Positions 22,591 to 35,706 of a stretch of DNA of 64,000 nucleotides are shown here, one piece after another. Each line of letters opens with the position of its first letter. The stretch's first letter is position 1. The notes below the pieces were generated by a model, which ran no database searches, was not told where the DNA came from, and was given only the letters and a program-made list of their open reading frames with translations. Source of the DNA: Progne subis subis (lineage: Eukaryota > Chordata > Aves > Passeriformes > Hirundinidae); NCBI GenBank assembly GCA_022316685.1, contig JAKJHU010000184.1, positions 186,001 to 250,000 of the forward strand, given 5' to 3'. Both the position numbers and the translations under genes were made by a program.

Positions 22591-25490
22591 CTGCTTCCCT
22601 TGATCACACGTACATGAATGCATCAGTGTGGCTGACGGTAACGACTCAGCGGCGCAGAGACCCAAACACTGCACCTCCCTTTCCTCAGTCTGTTTCCTAC
22701 TCCAAATCAAATGTGAATACCTCGAGATGAGAATGCACTGCACTCCCACCTGTGCCTGACTCCCACGCCTTTCAGTGTGAGTCTATTCACAGCAACAACC
22801 ATATGAAACATCCTTGGAGAATCTGACTCTGGATAGATTTACTCTTATGTGAACAGTTTGTGGAACCAAAAATTTGGGTTTGGATTGAGTTGAATTAACT
22901 AAAGAGTTTGGCTAAGAAGTATTTTTAAGGATTAATAAATTTCAATGGGTTTCAATTTTATATGTTGATTTTTTTTTTTTTTTCAGAGAATGAACCAGGA
23001 TTAATAATGAAGATTAAAACAGTAACATATATGAGAGAAAAAGAAGGTTTTGCTCCTGTTTTCTTGGTGAAACTAAGAGGGTTTATTGTGGCGTTTTTGC
23101 TGCCCCTGGATATTTCCCTCTCACACCTGTGCTGGAACACTGCTATGATGGACAGCTGTCGTCCTGCCTAGCAGCCACACTGGCTCAGGACAGGGATTCC
23201 AGAGCGTGTCCATGGATGTGCTGCTCAATCTCCTTTTTTCACTTCATTTTGCAGTACTTTGTGAGACAGGAAATAGGAGATAAGGCCTAACCAGCAAACA
23301 GAATCTTGCTGATTCTTTGAAGGAAATCGAGAAGCCACAATAGAAAAGGGCAAAACACCAAAATAATTTTGCAGCTACATCTGGGTGCACTGAAAGAGGA
23401 GAGATGGTATGGCCAAGTTCCCATCGGAAGGGAGGTGCAGGGAATGAGCCACAAAATTAACACAGTGCGGATCATTTTGGCAACAAAGTCTAGGAGGAAA
23501 AATTTTTGAGAGATGATGTTAAAGAGTAAGGATGGGAATTAACTAATGCCTGGGGGTAAAAAGGACGTGGAGAAAGCAGAGTCATGGCTGACTGAGAGGT
23601 TACAAACTCAGGTCAGGAAAAGGACAGTGGGTGTGAGCCAGGAGCGGGAGAGGAGCAGGGACAAAGCAGCGGACTGAGGGGGCTGGGGAGAAGCAGTGGG
23701 ATTTGGAGGCCCAGCTGAATGGAGAACAAGTCATTCAACAAAGGAAGTAGAAAAGATGATTAAGATATAAATTAGGATCCTTTGGGGATCTGAGCAAGAA
23801 GTAAAACAAAGAGAAGTCAATTCAAGGAAGCAAAGAAATGTGGGAGGCACAGTACAGAGTGGGGCAGCCTGCAATTGCTCCACAACAGAATATGCTCCAT
23901 ACATTCAAAAATATATATTCAATTGATTTTATTTCATATTAAGCTGAGAAAGGATTACCAATATTTCTCAGTTTCACTTCACAATTCCACCCCCACCCCC
24001 CCTCAAATATCCTAAAAGCACAGAACCTGAAGACCTTTCACTTTGTGCAAGGTATCTGCTTGAGGGTGTGCTGAATGAGACCGAGTAAGGGAAGGTGAAT
24101 TACTCAGGATGGTTCTGTACAGTTTTCCTGCTCTCCACCCCTGCACAAGTCTGTGTTAACGTGTGAAATATTTGGACCACTGACAGGAATGTCACTGGTA
24201 ATGGAAAGAACAGAGAAGGATCTTTCAAAAACTCAGCTGTAAGCAGAGGTGAGACATGGAACTTTGCCTCCAGTTCCTGAGGCAGGTAGGAAGAAAGGTA
24301 CCCACCAAACACTTGGATTTTGTACAGAGTAATTTCATCAGGGTTTCAATTCAAGTAACAGATTAAAATGAAAGCACAAACACAATCATAAAATTTATTG
24401 CATCATACATTTACTATAGGCTTTGAAAAGTATGAAATGCTTTCAGTTTTGAAAAGCCCATTGTGATGTCTAGCATAGGCACTGCAAAAAGCAAATTCTG
24501 GAACATGGTTCTGGCAAGGAGGTTAAGGAAACACACTGGAGGAAGTGTGAGGGTCCCTCATACCCAAAATGTTTGTTTTAGCATGATTAAGACAAGCTCA
24601 CAGCAAAAAAATCAATGATCCTGTGGTGAACTAATGAGGAAAAGTGTGAGAAGATCTGACTAATAAAAAATGGAAATTGCATGTTGTGTGAAAAGCGGTT
24701 ATCACTTCTAAATTGTGCAGGCTCTACTTTTCTATTTATTAGTAGAATACATTAGTATACCACCACTACAAAATGCTGCAGTTTATTCCTCTGTAACCTT
24801 CCTCTGCATGAAAGGAAGGTTGAATTTCAGCCTAGGCCTGAGTCCACCCTTGTTTTCCATCCATCCATGTTGCTACAGACCAGGTGATTTATAAGCAAAT
24901 TCCCACAAAGGAAAAAGAAACAGCTATAAGAATCTGCCTTCCCCCTCATTTAACCCAGACCCATTTGTGACTCTGGTGGCAGGTGCCTGCACTCAGAAAC
25001 AGGTATGGCTGTGTAATTAACTTGAGTTAGTTATTTAACAGTGTAAGTTTCTCAGTGCAAAGAGGTGTAAACCATACTATCTCTTTTGTTATTTACCAGT
25101 CACTTCCTCAAGGACGAAAGTCCTAACAACCAGAGATAAATGCACACAGATCTTTAGCTGACAATGTACATAAATGCAATTATCTTTGTGCATTTTACAT
25201 TACAGTATCTAGAAAGCACTGGGAAGCTGAGGCACATTAATGACCTTTATTCAGAGGGGCGCTGGTGATGCTGCTGTTACAGGTGCCTGTGAGGGACTAG
25301 CTGGGGCCACAGAGCTCAAGTACGTGTGAACAATGGATCAGCCCTTGGCAGCATTTGCTGCTCTCTGGTGACATTTTCACTGGGCAGACAACAGCTGCAG
25401 GCTCTGCTCTGCACCCCACCATGCCGAGCCCTCAGAGTGTCGGGCTCTCAGCGAGAGGGGCGGGCGTGTGCATCCTGGAGGACTGTGCTC

Positions 25491-25620
25491 CGATTGGCCC
25501 GTCGTTCCCGCGCTGCACAACGATTGGTCCAGGGTTCGCGCGCCAAGCGGCGATTGGTCCAGCGTTCCCGCGCTGCGCGGTGATTGGTGTGGTGTTCCCG
25601 CGCAACGTGGTGATTGGCAC
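25491..25620 (+). repeat. 30-bp promoter tandem repeat (4.3 units)
   Basis: Four full 30-bp units and the start of a fifth. Each begins with YGATTGG and carries a TTCSCGCGC core at positions 15-23. The third unit agrees best with the others and the outer ones have drifted. The ATTGG core is identical in all five, whereas the segments between motifs differ, as expected if the NF-Y site is under selection. Confidence 0.85.
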
Positions 25621-25687
25621 TTTCCACCGCCCCGGGGAGGACTCGGCGCGGGGCGGGGCGGCAGCGCGGGCTCTGAGGGGAGCAAAG

Positions 25688-25701
25688 ATGGCGGCAGTAG
25701 C
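25688..25701 (+). CDS. Candidate first coding exon, starts MAAV(A)
   Basis: ATG at 25,688 lies within the YY1 motif AAGATGGCGGC. Short first coding exons with a MAA start at such a site are common in vertebrate housekeeping genes. Four codons (M-A-A-V) and two bases follow before a donor, AGC/GTGAGG at 25,701/25,702. Unspliced, the frame stops at once (GCG TGA). The exon ends in phase 2, the phase needed to enter the candidate exon at 41,267. The 5' UTR part of the exon is not delimited. The alternative is that the ATG is only part of the YY1 site and the real start codon is in a later exon. Confidence 0.4.
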
Positions 25702-28700
25702 GTGAGGGGAGCGGGTCGGACACGGGAGGGAGATGCAACCGTGTGCTCACCCTGATCTCCCATGAGCTTCACCTGCTCCCACAGCCCTGCAGCCCAGTGC
25801 AGTTTGCTCTACATAAGCATGGCTGCCTCTCCTGTGTTTCTCTACAAGCACCTTCGTTTTTAGCCTGTGTCCTGCTTCAGAGCAATGCATGCCAGCTCCC
25901 AGAGTCACCGAACAAAAAGTGAATGAGCTGCGAGGGGTGATACTCCCCTTCAGGTAAATAAAAACTCCACGCATCCCCTGCAGTCTGATACACCAAAAAG
26001 TAACAGGGTTGTAATAACACAAGACACCTTGCAGTACCTAAAAGCTGACAAAATTACCTCACCAGTCATACTGTATTTCCAGTATCATACAACATGTTTA
26101 TTGTTTCTAGTTCAGAGTGAAATACTGGGTGAATATTTAAAAAGTATTTATTTAAGCATAACCATGGACACCGAAAATTTACACATTCTGCACTTCTAAT
26201 GAGTTCCTCAGCTAATTGCACTCTCAACCCACCACAATTTCTGTGGGTCCTCTTCTGTAGCCTGAACTACTGAGTAAATTATTAAAAACCCCGAGTAAGT
26301 TTAAGGAGTATATATATTTAAAAAAAAAAAAAAAGTAAAATCCGTATATGGTAAATTTGAGACGTGGACTTGCCCATAAGAGTGTAACTCTCCCAATGTT
26401 GTCTATTAGAGTTTCTGTAAATGAGCTTTTTCCACAGAACCACTGTAGCGGATGAGGCTGAGTGTGAGACACTGAGGTCAGACTCCGGGTTTGCTGCAGT
26501 TGTGCTCTGGGGGAGCTGAGCGTGGGGAGCCATCGGCGGTCTCCTGCAGGCAGCTCTCTCAGGAGCCCACAGCTGCAGAATGGAAAGCAGCAGAATTATT
26601 TCTGCAGGTGAACTTGCCAGTCACGAGGACAACTGAATTGTCTGGTCATAATTTATGCTGTGTGCTCTTCCCATGCTTTTCTAGTGCTAGGCACTGAAAA
26701 GAGGAGAAACAACTGAGACGTGTAGGTGAAGAAGAAGGGAGAGAAATCCCTCTTCTTATGAGCCTTTTATTTTCACTTTTATTTTCTTTTTAAGTTGTCC
26801 TGCCCTAACACAGTGTTGTAGTGTTTAGGCTGTGAAGGCTCCAGAAAACTATCCAAATTTAGAGGAAAAACTACTGAATGATTGCTTGGAAACACAAAAC
26901 CCAACAACAATCCATCCTGCGAGTGTAACACCTGTGTTTGTCAGCCATCCTCAGTGCTTCATTTTACATGTTTGCTGTAGATCTTGCACAACAAAATGTA
27001 AAAGCTGTGCTGGATTATGAGCTGTTGTATTTATAACACTATTTAGTACCATTTAGTTACTAGAAGAAAATTATCCCCCTCTCAAAACCTCACTTGTTAG
27101 AAAGGAATACAATTAGTGAATGTTTGTGCAGGGGTTACAAAGTACATGACAAAGATTTTATCCCTTAAGTATGAACGCCTACATGTAATCTGAATACGTT
27201 TCTGGGAAGATTTTAATTGCACGCTGATAACAGGGAGTCTTTGTGGCGACACTTGTTCATTGGATCATGATCAAAAAGCAAAGGAGTTGAATTATGTAGA
27301 GATCAACTTCCTCCTTGCTGTATTCCCTCTGCTGCTTTCAGGGCAATTATGATGGATTTCTGCATTCCAGAATTTAGGGGAAAGGAGATGGGGGAGGGAA
27401 ACAAAATCCTTTGGTAGCTTTTTCTCACAAGAAATGAGTTTTTATTCACAGAGAGGTCTGGCTCCATCACTATTCAGAAGCCAAACAATACCCAGCTCAG
27501 CAGCTGGAATGAACCGGGGGTACTGGATCTGTGCATGTGGGGGTCTCGTGTGTCTGAACTGGCCATGCTGATTATTATTTTCAGCTTTGTCATTGTGGTT
27601 CAGTAGTAAAATACATGCTGAAGTCAAGGTGTACGGCTACCCAAAGATTTGCAAACCCCACTAATGGCCTACAAAGCATTGGTGAATCTGAGTAACTTAA
27701 ATTTTGTCTTCTTTTTGAGGCTTCTGAACTGTGGGAGATAAGCTGATCTGTTATTTCAGATTGATGGTGAGCTACTAAAAAAGCCATTGTTTAGGCTGGC
27801 AGCTTTATAAATGGACTGTGGGAATTAACCTGGTTCTCCTGCCTGTGCTGGTAGAAACTGGTACTGGTACTGAGTGCTACTGGATGTCTTGTGGCCTTTG
27901 GAATTCAATTGTGGACAGTTTTTTCAACCTATAAATGTACCATGATCTTAGAGATAAAGATTTTTCTAAATTCATTCCATTCTTAAGCCTGTTTTACTTG
28001 GTCTGATCTATTGATATCCAGGTTCAGAATTCATTTTAAGCAGCATTACATATCCAAGCGTGAGACAGGAGTGGGCAGGGGACCTTTTCCTTCAAGGTGG
28101 GGATCCCTCCAGCAGGCGCTGGCCCTGGTCAGTGAGGACTTAGATTTTTTGCTCATTTGTACCAGAGCCCTCAGGCTGTCAGACACTGAGCACCCTTTCA
28201 TCCTCCTTGTGACTTCAAAGTGCTGCTCAGAACTGGGCAGAAAGAGGCTTTGAGTTAGATCTGTAATTGAAGTGGATCTAATAGGCTGCCCTACCTTGTC
28301 TTTTCAAAGTGTGTTGCTTGAAATTTTAGAGCAAACGGATGTGTTCAGGTAGAGCATGGTCTCGTGGAATTATTGCAGCTCTTTTTAGCTATTTATAAGT
28401 GCACCTTCCTGGAATTTCATTTGAGAGGTAAATCAAACACTACCCCATCTTCTGTTACACATAGTTCAAAAATATTCAAGCTTCTCAAAGCATTGGAAGT
28501 TAATTGTGTTATTACAAAGTTGGCCTTAATGTTTTTTACATGGGCTGAAGATTTCATCCTCTTTATCTGGAGGAGCTGAGAAAATTGTGATCAAAAAGCC
28601 AAATCTGGAGTTGTGTTCTGGCAGTACAGCCACCTTGCTGCAGAGGGACTGTTGAGTTAAATGCATGATCTACTTTAGTGTGAATTAAAAGTGCTGTTGG

Positions 28701-31700
28701 TAGAAGGGTAGCACTGATTAGAGGTGAGGTGTCAGGGGTTTGGCCGTGGAGACCCAGCCCAGCATCCATCCTGTGTGTGCCGGGGATCCGGGACTGACCC
28801 AGTGTCCCCCACCATGGACCCTCACGCTTATGGCAGGCAAGGCACAGAGGGCTCGTGTTCAAATCATCAGCACTGGACACCTGTCTGAGTATTCCAGGCT
28901 GGAATACTCTGGTGGAAATACAGTGTTTCTATCTAAGTTGGTAAAAATGTAAGCCAGCCTTGTTGTCTGAGGTGGAAGTGAGGTGTGTGAAGGTCTGGGT
29001 TCTGTCTCACAGGGAGCAGCCCCTCTTGGGTTTCCTATGTGAGATTTCTGGATAATATGTAACAGAGGAAAATTGCAGTTAAAAATAATCAGGATTGATC
29101 TTGAAGGTGTCAGGAAAGGAAGTGCCTTACAGTGCCACAGGACTTGAGTTCTTTAAAAACCCTGTAAAATAACATTTTTGGAATTTCAGCTGCCTGATAG
29201 AGATATCAATTAACGCCAGCCACATGCTGGCTGGAGTCAGTGGCTATTGGATAGCAACCATCAGCTGCAGGTAGGCTTGAGGTCTAGCAAAGTATTCAAG
29301 AATTCCTGAAGCTGATCGTGAAGGAGAAAAAAAAAAAAGGAGAGAAGATAACCTGGGATCTCTTACTTACAGGAAATTGGGAAAAACATACTTCTCACTG
29401 AGAAGCCAGGAAGCACGCAGGCACATGTATTTTCTTCCTGCTGAATTCTCCTAGTGTTCCAAATCCATGGGAAGTTCTAGAAAACATTCTAAAAAGTATT
29501 TGACTCCAGTTCAGATTCAGTTTCCCTCAAGCAAAAAAATACTGCTTTTCTGCTAGATGTGTGGCCAGGAACTAAGACAGAGAAAGTTTCTGCTGGTGAT
29601 GTTTGCTCAGTGTTGCCATCACTGTCCTGGCTCAGTCTCAAGCCATGTTGAGCAGGAGCCAATGGCAGCACCATGTCCTGGGCAGAAGGTTTTGCTCTGA
29701 AAGGGAAAGTTTGCATCTTTGCACTGAACCATTTCTTTCTCAAAACCTCAATCTGTGTCTTTTGAGGATTACAAGGTTCCATGTAGCAAAGCATAATGCC
29801 CTTGTTGTTGTTTTTACCAGAGGTGTTATTTTTCCTTTGGAGGCTTTGCAGGTCTCTGTGAGACTCCAAGTTCCCTCTAAAAGTTGGAGCTGTTTCACAG
29901 GGGTTGCTAAGGTGATTTGGTAGGAAGGAAATGCACTGATAATTTGCTGTTGTTTACAGAAGAATATGAATAAAATGTTACCACCTGAGCAAGGCAAGTG
30001 TCTGTGCTCAATTTGTCGCCCCCAAGGACGATAAAATACAATGTCTGCAGGGTAGAGGCAGAAACATCTCTTGTCACCTTTTCATTATTTCAACTGGAAT
30101 GTGAAACATTTTCATTTTGCTCCCTTTTCTTTGATTTTTAAATGTATTTCTATGTGTGAATGATTTGTCAAGTGTTTACTGGAGAATATTTAGTGTTCCA
30201 AAGTAGATATTACACTGAGTCATCACAAATAGCTTTAAAGCTATGAACAAACCCTGCTGCCCCCATGCAGCTTTCCTCCCAGGAAAACAAGAGAGCACAA
30301 GTCTTTGGTGGGGGAGAAAATCCTTCTTGACTCCAAATATCAGAGCTACCTTATTCCTAGGATATGGTAATTCCCAGGGGGGTACCAGCATACGCTCAGC
30401 ATCCTGCCTTTTCCAGAGTTCGGTTTATCATGTTTTAGAAGCAAATAAAGTTACGGCTCATGGGGGAGAAGGTCTGAAGAACAAATAGTCTTAAAGCCTA
30501 GAGCCAATGTAAGGGATGTCTCAGGTGTGTAAATTCTAGAGGGGAGCTGTGGCAGGGGGAGAGTGCCACTGTGCCATCTCGATTTTACCTGGATTCTTCA
30601 TTTCCTTCTGTAGAACTATCATTTTGGGATACTAACAGTGGGTGGATGATTAGGTGTGGTTCTTCAGCTGGGCTTTCTGACCTGGCAGAAGGTACAGGTG
30701 ATTTACCTGCGTAGATCTGTTGACCGAACCTGTAAAGAAACTGCTGGAGAATTGTGGATTAATTTTTCCATATATTTAAGGACAAACCTGAGAGGTGGCT
30801 GGAGCTGTGGGGTTTGCAGCCCTGCGCTCCGACCAACAGCTTGTTTAAGCCAATGGGACTGGTCATTGAATGGACTCAGCCTGGGCTCTCAAGGGCTGTG
30901 ATCTTAGGGGTTTGGTTTGTAACAAAGGGATGGCTTTTACTAACCCAGATGACCTGACTCCAAGTAAAAACACTCAAACACCATGAAATATTTACTGACT
31001 TCTGCACAGCAAGTCTGAGCCATCTGAAAACCTGTCAGAATTCAGACATTGCTGAATCTCCTGAGTCTGCCCTGCATTTACCTTATCTGCAGTCTCTGTA
31101 ATTAAAATACATTTCCAGACCTTATTATTTCCTCTATTCTGTTTCCTTTCATATTCTCTTAGTTTGTCTTGCACTATTACTCTTAGTTTTAGTACAACTT
31201 AGAAAGACAAAAGCATTCCCATGTCTAAGCCTTGACTTTCCGGACATCAGATTGATTTCCCCCCTATGTTCTGGGCACAATGGTGTTATTTAGAGTTTTA
31301 ATAGAGGTGAAGAAAGGTGAAAATAACTCAGTTCTTTTCTGATAAGGAAAGCAGATGCTGTGAGTTTGCAGGTGAGATATTAATAAACCCTTTACTGGAG
31401 CACTTGTATCTTTTTGTGCAAATTCTTACCAAGGAGAGGTGCAAAAAGGGCAAGGGAGAATATTAGAGCTTATTCGGTTTCTTTATGGTTACTAAGATAT
31501 CCTTTTTGTTCTTTCAAGCAGAGGAAGCTGTTGTTTATTTTTTTCTTTTTCAAATGTAAATATAAAAAGCTGCACATCTTGCATTCTGTGTCTTTCTGTA
31601 GCTGTTGTAGGAGCATGCCTGGTGAAAGGAAAGCTGCTTTAGACAACTGCTGTGGCAGTCGGACTCTAGGGCAGAGACGGATGGCTTTGGAAAATGACTG

Positions 31701-33999
31701 GCATTTGTGTAAATAGCAAAACTCTAATTTCTTCAGTGAACAAAAATCCCCCTGAGAAAAGCTTCTTCCAAATTTTAGGCATTTGAATGAAATACAATCT
31801 AAAAATTCAAATCTCACTTGGCAAGTTCCATTTGTATTCTGCAGAAAGCTCGTGCTAGCTCTCTGTGTATATGCAGGTCTCATTCTGAAGGTAATTTAGC
31901 TTTTTTCTCACATAGTAACTAAAAAATCAGCAATTAACTCCATCTGTTTTCACCAGAAAAGGCAACATAAATGAGATTTCAAAGGTGCCAAAATGAGATT
32001 GAGAGGAGGTTTCCACCGGTTTTACCTGTTTCCAGGACACTGCTGCTCCATTCTTGCCAAAGATATCTCTGGAAATGTTTTATTGGTAAAAATAGTCTGT
32101 CTTGCATGTGTTGTTCCAAGGACATGCCTGCCATTTTCTGGCACTGCTCTGAATTTGAATTATAAAGAGCAGCACAAAGACAAAGCTGATGGAAAACAAG
32201 TTCCTTAAAGAACAACAATTCCTTATCCACCGCACATTGATTTTGGAGGTTGCTTTTTGTTTGTTTGTTGGCTTTAAACATGAATTAATCTGCTTTCTTG
32301 TTTCAAATAAAGGGAGTTTGGCTGTGGTGAAGCAAACAGAAGCAGAGTGTGGTGTGGGCAGGCAGCTTGCAGCTGGCAGCATAGGGCAGCCCCCGGTCAC
32401 TGGGCAGGAGCTGCTGCCCCGACAGCGGCCAGGCTCTGGGGGGGACAGAAGGCACTGCAGGGGTCAGCTCCTTCAGGGGCAGAAATCCTTCCCTTGCCTC
32501 CTTTCACAGGTACTGAAAGTTGTGTTGACATGGTAATGAAAGCACACTCTTCTCTTTCAACGAAGCAACACCCCAGTCCTGTTCATTGAGTGATTTAAAC
32601 ATCATCATTTTCACAGGCTAGTGTTTCAGATACTGGGTTTTATTCTGATTTTTGTGTGATGATATGTTATTAAAAGAAATCATACAAACTTTGACTTACC
32701 ATACAGAAATCCAAAATGCCAATGTAATTTTCAGGTCTACATATTAAAGACCTTTCTTTTAAGACGCCTTTGATTAAATCAGATTAGGAATGTTACTAAA
32801 ACTGTCAAATTTCCTGAGAAGATGCTCTATACCATATTCTTGCTAAGAATTTTTAAACATGCTATTGATATAATAAAATAATTTTCACCCTTTTTGATAT
32901 AATCAGAAGTTTATGTATCAGTCATACATTAGTAAATGGTGCTCAACAACACATTCAGACTGTTCAGAATCCTGCAGGGCCCATCCTCCTTATGCAGGAC
33001 AGTAAATACTGTTGTCAAAGAACAGAGTAATCCAGAAATTCCTGCTGCATGCTGGAGGAATTTGGGTTAAAGAGTAGATAGATGTGGGGGAGCTTTTCTG
33101 TCTCCTAATGCACTTTGGTAGCTGAAGTAGAAGCAGGTTAATGGAGCCAACACTCCAGTGCTCTCAGTTCTGTTCGTGTGTTAGTGGAATGTAAAAGACG
33201 TGTGTAGATGCACACTGGAAGTTCTGAAGGATGGGGGTTACCATGGATACACTCAAGCAACCAGATTGATGTGAATGCAAAGCTCTGATTTCTCTCTGGT
33301 TGCAGGAGGATTTGTTCTGATAAGAAACTTGTGCTGCTGCTGTTTCTCCTCCCCCTCTCACTTGTTACTGGAGCAGTGCCACTCTTGGATGCAGTGTGTG
33401 ATGCTGAGGGACAGTTCTGATCGTGTTACTCTATATCTGCTGACTGCAGCTGGGATTCTCACACACCAGGGATGCTTCACCTTAATGTTATTTCAAATGA
33501 ATGACAGAACTAATTAATTTTGGGTGCTGTGAATTCCTAATGTTGTGAGACACCCCCTTGTTTTCAGACTGTGAGTACACATGCATGTGCCTGTCCTTAC
33601 ACTGCAGGGGGAGAGGTGTTTGTGGTGGAAAAAAATCTCTGTAGAGTAGATAATGGGGATAGAAATAAGATAGAGGGGGAAATACTAGAAAACTTGCTGA
33701 GTCCATGGTGGTGTTTTTCTTGAGAGTGGGAGTCCCAAAGGGGCTTGACAGGAGGAAATCTGCACTTCTGTGGAATGTGCAGAGAATGGTATTGTGAGCA
33801 AAAGGGCTTCCAAAGTTGTGTGGGAAGAGGATTTGGTCTCTGAACTCTTGCTGTAGTTCTGAAAACTTGTCCTGTCCCACTGCTTGCCTTGATCTTGTGT
33901 AAGCTGCAGTGCCAAGGAAGGATGTGAAGGGCTCTCATCTCTTCCTGTCCTTCTGTTCTGTTCAACTGCTGAATTCCTTGAGAGCAGAATGTCCAGTCG

Positions 34000-34170
34000 C
34001 ACGTGCCCGAAGCTGGAACAAACCGAAGGTGTGTGGAGAAGCCACGGCTGACAGCTCCCAGCCCCGGGCAGTTCCCAGCACGGACAGGGCGGGCGCGGTC
34101 GGATCTTTGCTGTTGCTGTGACCGAGCAGCGCTGTCAGTGACGGCATCGCTGGGAGCAGCCGCGTGCCCG
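34000..34170. promoter_or_regulatory. CpG-dense patch within the inferred intron
   Basis: I count about 18 CpG in about 170 bases (for example GGCGGGCGCGGTCGG and GCCGCGTGCCCGAGC). It may be an intragenic CpG island or enhancer. No transcript start can be argued from sequence alone. Confidence 0.3.
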
Positions 34171-35686
34171 AGCCCTGGGATGTCCTGATGGCCCCTGGCA
34201 CACGGAGTTCTGTGTCCTCTAACAGATTGAGGGATTTGCATTTCATGGGGCAACCAGCTCTTCGTTTAATCGCTGTTTCAGTGATAGGAGTACTGATGTC
34301 TGAATTGAATAATTGACCCAAACTGTAGCGCATGAAAGAGAGTTACTAAAGTACACTGGCTGATGTTGATAGTGTTGCTACTTTTGGAAGTATTTCTTCT
34401 TGACCCAGCAAAAAGTTGCTGAAGTCCTGCTGTTCCTCACCATATTTATGGATTTCTCTCAGTTCAACCAATACTAACTTGGCTGCTGTACGCTAAATAG
34501 CCAGGTCCTTATGCTTTACATTTCTGCTGTTGGCCTGTGAGTCTGTACTCATTACAGTATAAATAACATAACAGAAGTAGTTTGGATGGTGGAAGACCTA
34601 TGTGTTAGCCCTCATGAGGAGACAGGGGGAACGCAGGAAAACCCTGTGTCCACTTGTATCCTTGCCAAGGAGATGGTATTAACATTATTTCAAATGTGAT
34701 ACAGCCAGAGCTGGAATGTTTCCCCTGATAAATGCCTTTGGGAGGAGGCTGCTATGAAATAAATTCTTCAGCTGTGGATTGGTTATTATGAAAAATACTT
34801 TTCCATAAGGACCCATAATTTTAGAAAGCACTATCCCCAAGAATAATAATGCACCGTGGTTGGTAAATTATTTCCTTTTAACTCTCAGTATTCAGGTCTT
34901 ATTTTGTGAAATTACAAAAAGTTTCCAGTTATTTTTTCCCTTTCAGACCCCAACTAGATCTCAATGGAAATCTTGATTAACGTGCTGATAAGAGCATTAA
35001 CGTGCACTTAGGATCAATGCTTCTTTGTAAGCTAAGAGTGAAAATAGATGAGTATTGCTGTTTTTGGCTCTCATTAACGAGCTGTTTATCTCAGTCTCCA
35101 TGCTGCAGTACTCAGGTGGAGCTGTCATTTCTTTCTGCTCATCAGAACTGCTGGATACAATGGGAATGTGTGACTAAGGACAGGCTAAAAATCTAAGTAG
35201 GAGCAATGTGACTGTACCTATCCTGGCTTGGGGCAGTCTGTGTTTGTAAGGCTGCTGTCAGGATTTACAAGGTTTAGGGAGTTGAATATTTGACTCCCTA
35301 GAAACCAAGTATATGTCATAAATGAGTATGAATGTTTCTTCTGAAAAAATCAGTGAAAATAGGTGAATGTTCCAGATGAAATTGTAATAAAGTCTGGAGC
35401 ATCATTTAATAGATTCAGCTGCCTAAGGAGACACTTCTGACAGACTTCCAGCTATGAGTGGTATGTTAAAGCTCAAAACCCTGAAGACTTTTTCCCTGTT
35501 GTGATGTTTTGGATTGTCTCACTCCCACAAAATTTCCTTCTTACTTCTTATTCAGCTTACTCCCCATGTAGTTCTTGAACTTCTTCAAAGTATTTTTCTA
35601 CTACCAGTTTCCCTTGAAAATCTGCAATTTTTTTATGGTCTTGTGGAATGCGCAACCTTCATTTGTTACATTTTTGCTGGTTTTGC

Positions 35687-35706
35687 AAAAAAAAAAAAAA
35701 AAAAAA
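35687..35706. repeat. A20 homopolymer
   Basis: Pure A-run. The preceding 150 bases do not resemble a processed gene copy that I recognise. Confidence 0.9.

Larger units (their letters stand above)
12831..25419. other. Non-coding DNA upstream of the CpG-island promoter
   Basis: This long stretch has no supported gene. It holds the T-run at 16,119-16,141, a T-run at about 22,969-22,983 and a 13-bp tandem duplication (GATAAAATTCAGT) near 18,075-18,100. CpG-dense patches lie at 14,190-14,395 and 22,375-22,590. The 253-codon minus-strand frame at 14,630-15,391 has GC-rich, compositionally non-coding sequence and no family signature that I recognise. Confidence 0.55.
25420..25730 (+). promoter_or_regulatory. 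CpG-island promoter with five phased inverted CCAAT boxes
   Basis: CpG density here is the highest in the window. ATTGG (inverted CCAAT, the NF-Y site) starts at 25,493, 25,523, 25,553, 25,583 and 25,613, exactly 30 bp apart. Between the boxes the unit repeats TTCCCGCGC (TTCGCGCGC in the second unit), which resembles an E2F site. Sp1-type GC boxes lie at 25,457-25,464 and 25,649-25,660. AAGATGGCGGC at 25,685-25,695 is the classic YY1 motif found just downstream of many vertebrate start sites, and its orientation points to plus-strand transcription with the TSS at roughly 25,630-25,685. No TATA box is seen. Paired or multiple CCAAT boxes at about three helical turns are known from cell-cycle promoters. 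Bidirectional activity cannot be excluded. Confidence 0.75.

Noticed and set aside
25355..25705. 116-codon ORF running across the CpG island and ending in MAAVA
   Set aside because: Most of it translates promoter elements (the CCAAT/E2F repeat). The GC boxes and YY1 site place the TSS near its end, so only the last ATG is considered.
33597..34253. 218-codon minus-strand ORF over the 34-kb CpG patch
   Set aside because: Openness follows from the GC-rich half. The sequence shows no family signature and no splice pair.
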